A stretch of 14,335 nucleotides of DNA from Sediminibacterium sp. (lineage in GTDB: Bacteria; Bacteroidota; Bacteroidia; Chitinophagales; Chitinophagaceae), in the NCBI GenBank assembly GCA_030832695.1, contig JAURIP010000009.1:1-14335 (forward strand). Direction: 5' to 3'. The position numbers were made by a program, and so were the translations under genes. Numbering within the stretch: position 1 is the first letter of the stretch; the number at the start of each line of letters is the position of its first letter. Shown here piece after piece: positions 9,232-14,335 of the stretch. Below the pieces are notes generated by a model. The model was not told the DNA's origin. It did no database searches and saw only the letters and a list, made by a program, of their open reading frames with translations.

Positions 9232-10260
9232 ATGAAGTATCAGGTAGGGGATGAAATTTTAGTTTTATTGAGTAACGAGGAAGGACGTATCATTGAAATC
9301 ATGGATGATAAAATGGTCATGATTGAAGTACGTGGGGTTAAGTTCCCTGCGTATATGGATCAAATTGATTTTCCTTATTTTAAAAGATTTACGGAGAAGA
9401 AGTTATTTCAAGAAAAAAAAGCGCCACAAAAAATTTACGTAGATCAAATTCCGAAGGAGAAACTTCAAAAAAACGATAGTAAGGAGGACGATGGCGTGCA
9501 TTTAAATTTGGTACCCAAGTTTAGTTTAGATGATTTTAATGATGAGATTGTTGAAAATTTAAAAATATTTATATCCAACAGAACTAGGGTGGACTATCAA
9601 TTTGATTACAATCAATTATTTTCCGGCAATGCCGATTTTTCTATTGCTTCCTCCATTCCACCGCATACTGATTTTTATATTCATGATATTCCATTTTCGT
9701 CAGTGAATGATGGCTTAAGCTTTAATATTGATTTTTCATTAACAGAGCCGCATAAAAAAAAGGCGGATCATTTTGAAACACAAGTAAAAATAAAGCCAAA
9801 GCAATTGTTTCAACGCGTGGAGGATTTAAAGGAACACCAAAAAACAACGATCTCCTATCCATTATTTGAAGTGTATCCAGATAAGATGGAGGACAATCAT
9901 ATTACCATAGATGTTTTGCGTAACGCTGGTTATAAAGTGTATGATGTTTCTAAAATAAAACAAAATTTACCTTCTGCACGTTCAGTGGTTGACCTTCATA
10001 TTGAAAAATTAATAGATAAGCATAGTCATTTAAACAATGCTGAAATTATACAAATCCAAATAGAAGCTTTTGAAAAGTGGTTTGAGTTAGGACAACTAAA
10101 TAGTTTACCATCCATGATCTTTATTCATGGGGTGGGTAAGGGTAAGCTTAAAGCCGAGATTCATGAGTTGTTAAAAATGAAAAAAGGAGTGAAACGGTTC
10201 ATCAATCAATATTCTGATTTTTATGGCTTTGGTGCTACTGAAGTGTTTTTTGAATACTAA
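9232..10260 (+). CDS. DUF2027 and Smr domain protein
   Basis: 342-residue cytosolic protein. The N-terminal 65 or so residues (VGDEILVLLSNEEGRIIEI and onward) form a small beta-rich domain typical of Bacteroidota DUF2027 proteins. A charged spacer (about 66-100) leads to a middle beta-rich part. The C-terminal Smr domain (about 245-342) has DLHIEKL (254-260) and the HGVGKGKLK loop (H299-K307), both hallmarks of the Smr/MutS2 C-terminal nuclease fold. Smr domains nick or cleave nucleic acids, in several cases mRNA on collided ribosomes; whether this family does so is unknown. The MutS ATPase part is absent. It follows the permease by 10 nt and is probably the last gene of that transcript. There is no Shine-Dalgarno; a degenerate AAATTTTG lies 4 nt before the ATG and may be chance. 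Confidence 0.9.
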   Translation: MKYQVGDEILVLLSNEEGRIIEIMDDKMVMIEVRGVKFPAYMDQIDFPYFKRFTEKKLFQEKKAPQKIYVDQIPKEKLQKNDSKEDDGVHLNLVPKFSLDDFNDEIVENLKIFISNRTRVDYQFDYNQLFSGNADFSIASSIPPHTDFYIHDIPFSSVNDGLSFNIDFSLTEPHKKKADHFETQVKIKPKQLFQRVEDLKEHQKTTISYPLFEVYPDKMEDNHITIDVLRNAGYKVYDVSKIKQNLPSARSVVDLHIEKLIDKHSHLNNAEIIQIQIEAFEKWFELGQLNSLPSMIFIHGVGKGKLKAEIHELLKMKKGVKRFINQYSDFYGFGATEVFFEY

Positions 10261-10272
10261 AGGCCACATTTG

Positions 10273-10337
10273 CGCTTTTGAATCTAACGCTCCACTATAG
10301 TCATCTGAAAGCGATTTTTAGACCATTTAACAGTGGA
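10273..10337 (+). other. Interleaved inverted repeats between the Smr gene and RNase P RNA gene
   Basis: CGCTTT (10273-10278) can pair with AAAGCG (10308-10313), which is followed by five T residues. TCCACT (10291-10296) can pair with AGTGGA (10332-10337). The two pairs interleave, a pseudoknot-like order. The first pair plus T-run could be a weak terminator of the upstream operon. Both stems are only 6 bp with long loops, so chance is likely. Confidence 0.25.
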
Positions 10338-10368
10338 ACTTCCCATTTCATACCAAATTATATTTTAC

Positions 10369-10376
10369 TACCTTTG
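10369..10376 (+). promoter_or_regulatory. -7 promoter element of the RNase P RNA gene
   Basis: TACCTTTG is a perfect TAnnTTTG match and identical to the rpmB element. It ends 4 nt before base 10381, where the P1 helix of the RNA begins, so the predicted start of transcription agrees with the RNA's structural 5' end. TTTC at 10346-10349 lies 19 nt upstream and may be a poor -33 element. Confidence 0.75.
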
Positions 10377-10380
10377 CACC

Positions 10381-10728
10381 ACTACAAACCCGAGCTATCG
10401 TGGCAAGCAATTGCCAAGGAAAGTCCGGACAGCATAGGGTAACCCACCGGTGAATAGCCGGCGCCCCAGCAATGGGGCAGAGAAAGTGCCACAGAAAATA
10501 ACTACCTCGCAAGAGGAAAAGGTGAAAATGTGAGGTAAAAGCTCACAGATCTAATAAGTAATTAGTAGATCGGGTAAACCTTGGGTGCTGTAATGCCACG
10601 TATAGGAACGCTTAAGAGCGACTCGTTCAAGTTCCAGGGTAGGCAGCATGACTTCAGCAGTAATGTTGAGGCTAGATAAATGATAGTTTAGAAACAGAAT
10701 CCGGCTTATGAGGCTTGTAGTATTTTTT
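10381..10728 (+). ncRNA. rnpB: RNase P RNA, bacterial type A
   Basis: Catalytic RNA of ribonuclease P, which removes 5' leaders from tRNA precursors. Landmarks in order: P1 5' strand ACTACAA (10381-10387) paired with TTGTAGT (10715-10721); the conserved GGAAAGTCCGGAC (10418-10430); ACAGAAA (10491-10497); the L15 loop GGTAA (10573-10577), which pairs with the tRNA CCA end; and the universal 3' element ACAGAATCCGGCTTAT (10694-10709). A six-T run (10723-10728) follows P1 directly and probably ends the RNA, giving about 348 nt. Exact ends are inferred from the P1 helix. Its own perfect -7 element lies 4 nt upstream. The prfB start codon is only 35 nt past the T-run. Confidence 0.96.
10715..10728 (+). 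terminator. T-run ending RNase P RNA
   Basis: The 3' strand of P1 is followed by A and then six T residues. P1 is a long-range helix rather than a local hairpin, so termination may be incomplete and allow read-through into prfB. Confidence 0.45.
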
Positions 10729-10733
10729 AACCA

Positions 10734-10751
10734 GCATCTTTTAGGAGATGC
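10734..10751 (+). other. Small hairpin between RNase P RNA and prfB
   Basis: GCATCT (10734-10739) pairs perfectly with AGATGC (10746-10751) around the loop TTTAGG. It ends 12 nt before the prfB ATG and is followed by A-rich sequence, not T residues, so it is not an ordinary terminator on the plus strand. It might stabilise or process the RNA boundary; its purpose is unknown. Confidence 0.4.
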
Positions 10752-10763
10752 AAAACAAAGATC

Positions 10764-11847
10764 ATGACGATAGAACAAATCAAGCGCATGAGGGACCAAG
10801 TTACTGTCCTGAGGAGGTTTCTTTGACGTTGATAATAGAATACAAAAAATAGATCAAGACAAACAAATGTCCTTATCTCCCGGCTTCTGGGACGATAATA
10901 CCCGTGCTACGGGTATTATGAAAGAAATTAAGTTAAACGAATATTGGGTCAATTTATACAATGATGTAGCTAACAGCGTAGAAGACTTTGCTGTTTTATT
11001 TGATTTTTGGAAATCCAACGATGCTACAGAACAAGAAACGCAAGAAGCATTTAATAAAGCTGTCAGTTATATTGAGGAGGCAGAATTTAAAAGCACTCTA
11101 AACAAGCCAGAAGATGAATTGCCAGCTGTAATGCAAATTAATCCTGGTGCTGGTGGAACGGAAAGTCAGGATTGGGCAGAAATGCTTTTAAGAATGTATA
11201 CAATGTATGGCGAGAAGCAGGGGTGGACAGTTAGTTCCTTGGATTATCAAGAAGGAGATGGGGCTGGAATAAAATCTGCTACTATTCAGTTTGATGGACC
11301 TTTTGCATTTGGGTTTTTAAAAGCAGAATCTGGGGTACATAGATTGGTAAGAATTTCACCTTTTGATAGTAATGCAAGAAGACATACTAGTTTTGCTTCT
11401 GTCTATGTATATCCATTAATTGACGATAGTATAGAAATCAATGTAAATCCAGCGGATATTGAATGGGAATTTTATAGAAGTGGCGGTAAGGGTGGTCAAA
11501 ACGTTAACAAAGTTGAAACAGCTGTGAGATTAAAGCATATCCCTTCTGGTATCATCGTAGAATGTCAACAATCAAGAACACAAGGAGAAAATAGAGAGCT
11601 AGCGATGAAGATGTTGAAGAGTAGACTATACGAAGAAGAAATGCGTAAAAAGCAAGAAGCCTTAAATGCCAGCAATGCTACCAAAAAGAAAATTGAATGG
11701 GGAAGTCAAATTAGATCATATGTATTTCATCCATATAAAATGATCAAAGACCATAGAACAGATTATGAAGTTGGTAATGTAGGACCAGTGATGGATGGGG
11801 AAATAGATGGCTTTATAAAAGCTTATCTTATGGCAGAAAAGAATTAG
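10764..11847 (+). CDS. prfB: Peptide chain release factor 2, expressed through a +1 programmed frameshift
   Basis: Releases finished proteins at UGA and UAA codons on the ribosome. The first 20 codons ([20 protein letters not shown], 10764-10823) end in an in-frame TGA at 10824-10826. A +1 slip at CTT resumes at GAC 10825 with [20 protein letters not shown] and runs to TAG at 11845-11847, giving about 360 residues, the normal RF2 length. The stop-codon recognition motif SPF lies at about 198-200 and the catalytic GGQ at 243-245 ([13 protein letters not shown]). Starting at ATG 10867 alone would lose the conserved N-terminus, so the joined form is preferred. The initiator ATG has no Shine-Dalgarno. 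No own promoter is visible, so it may depend on read-through from the RNase P RNA promoter. It overlaps the convergent OstA-like gene by 4 nt at their ends. Confidence 0.96.
10812..10827 (+). promoter_or_regulatory. prfB programmed +1 frameshift signal
   Basis: AGGAGG (10812-10817), then TTT, then slippery CTT, then TGA and C (AGGAGG-TTT-CTT-TGA-C). This is the same order and 3-nt spacing as the classic E. coli site, with the internal Shine-Dalgarno here a perfect match to the anti-Shine-Dalgarno. When RF2 is scarce the ribosome pauses at TGA C, slips +1 and makes more RF2, a known feedback loop. Confidence 0.95.
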
Positions 11848-13442
11848 TTTTTAGGTGAAAGTATTTCAAATTTGGATTTAGGTCTAATACTTTCTTGCCA
11901 TTTAAATCCTCTAATAATTAATTCTTCTGGAAGTATTTTGTTTAGTGGGTTTAATTTACCTTGTAATTGATTGATAAATTTAACCTTAGATGGTTCGCTA
12001 TTTTCAAATTGAATTTCAATAATTTGAGCAGAAGAGTGATTTACACCAATAAATTTTTTCTGATCATCTAGTACAAAATACATGTTCTCTGCATTTCCTT
12101 TGGTTTGCATTTTACTGATAGAGCCATCTTCAAACCATACTTTTAATTTATTGCCTTTAATTTGATTAAAGTATTGTGTAGTGTCTACTTTATTTATTGC
12201 GAAAGCATTATTTATTACACTTAATTGTTCAGGCTTTTTATTATTAACAAACATGTAAATGGTGTCTCCAGTTATTTGATTGTTATTTGACCATACAATT
12301 GGTTGTGTTATTAAACGAATAGTAGAATCGGAAAGTCCATAAAATAAACTATCACATTTAGCTTGAAGAGAATCGGAATATATTTTTACATTATGAAAAG
12401 CTTCAAAATATTTGTCTAAACTACTATCAGTATTTTTAACCATAAGATCTCTTGCCAGCGGCATTGGTCTTTTTAAATCTGAAATTTTTGCAGAAAAAAG
12501 CGTGTCTGCTGTTACAAATAATGTATCATTTTTCTGCTTAATCAATAAAGTAGGTAATTCTGTAGCGATTAGAATACCTTTTGATCTATTTGTTTTGATA
12601 TGATTAGCAATCATGTCAAAGGATAAGGAATCCTTGGACTTATACAATGCATTCCCTCTAAATTCTCCTAATCCAAGAGAATCGTCTATAGCCATTTCAT
12701 CTGCAATAAAAGTATAAGTACTATCATCTATAATTGACCTTTCATATAGGTATCCCTTTTTTGTGCCTAGATTATAATTTCCATTGGATGTTTTTATAAT
12801 TCTCGAACCGTTAATAATTTTAGTAGGGCTAATAAAATTTGACAGTTGCGAAGAGGTGTTGTATTCTAGAGTATCAGTAATAATGGTGCTTTCTGGATCG
12901 GTTAATTCAACTTTTTTTCTAAATATGACATCCCTTGTTATACCATAATAAAAACCTTCAATACTCTTTAGAATTGTTTTATTCCTAACTAGTTTACCTC
13001 CTTTATTGTATTGGCCTAATTTGATAGAAACATCATAGTCCAGAGAGTCTGTTGTTAATACCCCAAGACCATCTGTTAACTTTACCTTTCTTCTTAAATA
13101 AGCTTTTTTATTATTGCCTAGGTATTTCATATACTCTGCATAAGTGTGCACACTATCTGCATCATTGATATGAATATTCCCATATCCTTCAAGTATATTA
13201 CTAGTGGTATTTAAAATAATGCTATCCCCGTATAATAAGGTTTTGCCTTGTCTAATTTTTACGTTACCCACTAGGATAACAAAATTAGTCGAGTCTATTT
13301 TTTTTACATTATAAGTAGCTGCAGATAAGAATTCAATCAATTTTGAATTACTATCAACCAACGCAGGACTAGTAGCGGCTTGTGCATTTAAATTGTAAAC
13401 AGAAGCACAAACAAAAAATATTGCCAAATACAATTTATTCAT
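11844..13442 (-). CDS. OstA/LptA-like exported protein
   Basis: 532-residue exported protein of the Bacteroidota OstA-like group. It starts with a signal peptide ([22 protein letters not shown]). The start is set at ATG 13442 because it gives a clean signal peptide and overlaps the preceding MCE gene; the in-frame ATG at 13460 would add MLILLP with no benefit. The mature part is rich in short beta strands with repeated units such as [21 protein letters not shown], then [20 protein letters not shown] and similar blocks, the pattern of the LptA/OstA beta-jellyroll that carries lipopolysaccharide across the periplasm. At least two such domains seem present in the first 350 residues; the C-terminal third is less clear. 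A role in lipid or LPS transport is inferred from fold and from the MCE neighbour. Its stop overlaps the prfB stop on the other strand. Confidence 0.85.
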   Translation of the reverse strand: MNKLYLAIFFVCASVYNLNAQAATSPALVDSNSKLIEFLSAATYNVKKIDSTNFVILVGNVKIRQGKTLLYGDSIILNTTSNILEGYGNIHINDADSVHTYAEYMKYLGNNKKAYLRRKVKLTDGLGVLTTDSLDYDVSIKLGQYNKGGKLVRNKTILKSIEGFYYGITRDVIFRKKVELTDPESTIITDTLEYNTSSQLSNFISPTKIINGSRIIKTSNGNYNLGTKKGYLYERSIIDDSTYTFIADEMAIDDSLGLGEFRGNALYKSKDSLSFDMIANHIKTNRSKGILIATELPTLLIKQKNDTLFVTADTLFSAKISDLKRPMPLARDLMVKNTDSSLDKYFEAFHNVKIYSDSLQAKCDSLFYGLSDSTIRLITQPIVWSNNNQITGDTIYMFVNNKKPEQLSVINNAFAINKVDTTQYFNQIKGNKLKVWFEDGSISKMQTKGNAENMYFVLDDQKKFIGVNHSSAQIIEIQFENSEPSKVKFINQLQGKLNPLNKILPEELIIRGFKWQESIRPKSKFEILSPKN

Positions 13443-14335
13443 TGGTAACAGTATCAGCAATAGGTTTGCTCAAAGGGGTGGTTTTATCTTTTTTACCAAA
13501 GACAGATAAATTAATATATCTCTTAGGGTGTACTTTAATATCGTCCACTAAAGTATTTACGCTATTTATAGTATTTTTTAATTCTGTATAAACTGCAGGG
13601 TCATTCATTAATTTAGCCGCAGTACCGTTGCCAGTATTTAATTTTTGTAGCGTTAGATTTATACCAACTAGTGCGGTTTGAATTTCTTTAATGGTTTTAT
13701 TTAAGTTAGCATCTTTAATAGATTGAGATGTACTATCTAAGTTATTAATGATATTGCTAATTTTCTTGTTATTGTCTGCAAGATTCTTTGTAAACCCATT
13801 TAAATTATCAGCTGTTTGAGCTATAGAGCCACCTTGTTTATCTACCATTTGTTGAATGGAAGCCATCGACTTATTTAAATTATCGGATGTCTTGGTTAGG
13901 TTGCTGATTAATTCTTTAAAGTGATCTTTATTTTCTTCATCCATTACATCATTTACATTCACCAAAACCTTTCTTAGTTCATCGATGGTTTTTTTGAACT
14001 GTTCTCCCATTGGAGATAGGGTATTCATAAAATCGCCTAATAAACTAGTTGCTGGGGCTGTTTTTACAGTATCTCCATTTTTTAAATAGGAGGTAGCATT
14101 ACCTAATGAAATATAAATACTATTTGTTCCTAATGGATTTTCTTGAATTGTAGCAATTGAGTTCACAGGAATCTGATAGTTGTTATTCATTTTAATTGCC
14201 ACGCTGATTTCAGATAAACTGGCATTCAAATTTTCAATCTCAAAAACAGTGCCTACTTGAAATCCATTAACAAAAACAGGATTGGATACAATTAAACCTT
14301 TCGTATCATGATATTTAGCGTAAATAAAATTACCA
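13435..14335 (-). CDS. MCE (MlaD-like) family protein, 5'-truncated by window edge
   Basis: Substrate-binding type subunit of an MCE/Mla lipid transport system, normally anchored in the inner membrane and working with a YrbE/MlaE permease and MlaF ATPase, neither of which is in view. The frame is open to the right edge, giving 299 visible residues; the TTG at 14229 is internal. The visible start, NFIYAKYHDTKGLIV followed by SNPVFVNGFQVGTVFEIE, belongs to the MCE domain, which continues through IPVNSIATIQENPLGTNSIYI. The N-terminal membrane anchor is missing because of the window edge. After it comes a long helical, heptad-like region (about residues 115-270) with FKKTIDELRKVL, LTKTSDNLNKSM and similar repeats, typical for the tail that bridges the periplasm. 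The end overlaps the OstA-like start by 8 nt, so the two are translationally coupled. Confidence 0.9.
   Translation of the reverse strand, partial: GNFIYAKYHDTKGLIVSNPVFVNGFQVGTVFEIENLNASLSEISVAIKMNNNYQIPVNSIATIQENPLGTNSIYISLGNATSYLKNGDTVKTAPATSLLGDFMNTLSPMGEQFKKTIDELRKVLVNVNDVMDEENKDHFKELISNLTKTSDNLNKSMASIQQMVDKQGGSIAQTADNLNGFTKNLADNNKKISNIINNLDSTSQSIKDANLNKTIKEIQTALVGINLTLQKLNTGNGTAAKLMNDPAVYTELKNTINSVNTLVDDIKVHPKRYINLSVFGKKDKTTPLSKPIADTVTNE

Noticed and set aside
10551..10799. 82-codon open frame on the minus strand
   Set aside because: It lies antisense to RNase P RNA and the prfB start; its sequence shows no protein-like pattern.
10867..11847. prfB starting at ATG 10867 without frameshift
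   Set aside because: It would remove the conserved RF2 N-terminus, whose codons are present just upstream behind a textbook frameshift site.
13443..13460. Earlier ATG for the OstA-like gene
   Set aside because: It adds MLILLP in front of a complete signal peptide and deepens the overlap with the MCE gene; ATG 13442 is the better choice.
14227..14229. TTG as start of the MCE gene
   Set aside because: The frame stays open to the right edge and the upstream codons encode a good MCE-domain segment, so the start is outside the window.

Overview
The window is ordinary chromosomal DNA of a Bacteroidota bacterium. It is AT-rich. The gene order rpmB-rpmG-DUF4295-ftsY, the Bacteroidota -7 promoter element TAnnTTTG, the near absence of Shine-Dalgarno sequences before start codons, and the OstA_2, MCE and DUF2027-Smr proteins all point to this phylum. 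Codon use and protein style suggest the Chitinophagaceae (Sediminibacterium-like), but that is a guess. I see no insertion sequence, prophage, CRISPR array, tRNA or defence island.

Layout: (1) 1-1242, the end of a MacB/FtsX-type ABC transporter permease, cut by the left edge. (2) 1276-2298, tsaD (tRNA t6A synthesis). (3) 2360-3985, a YbiT-type ABC-F ATPase with a degenerate second nucleotide-binding domain. (4) 4134-4764, a ribosomal cluster: L28, zinc-free L33 and a 56-residue DUF4295 protein, closed by a strong hairpin terminator. (5) 4911-5873, ftsY. (6) 5907-6404 on the minus strand, a small exported beta-barrel-like protein of unknown role. (7) 6534-10260, a closely spaced run of isoprenyl diphosphate synthase, APC amino acid permease and DUF2027-Smr protein. 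(8) 10381-10728, RNase P RNA. (9) 10764-11847, prfB (release factor 2), whose reading frame is complete only through a +1 programmed frameshift. (10) 11844-14335 on the minus strand, an MCE (MlaD-like) lipid-transport protein cut by the right edge, overlapping an OstA/LptA-like protein.

Most genes serve translation and its surroundings: tRNA modification, an ABC-F ribosome factor, ribosomal proteins, SRP receptor, tRNA processing and termination. The rest handle the envelope: export permease, prenyl lipid synthesis, amino acid uptake, MCE and OstA proteins.

I did not find a clearly new multi-gene system. The most interesting signals are small. The prfB frameshift site carries a perfect AGGAGG although no start codon in the window has a usable Shine-Dalgarno. 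TAnnTTTG-like elements lie exactly 4 nt before three start codons, the same distance as from the element to the predicted 5' end of RNase P RNA, which suggests leaderless mRNAs. The ABC-F protein combines a missing second Walker A with a natural Glu-to-Gln change at the second catalytic position.
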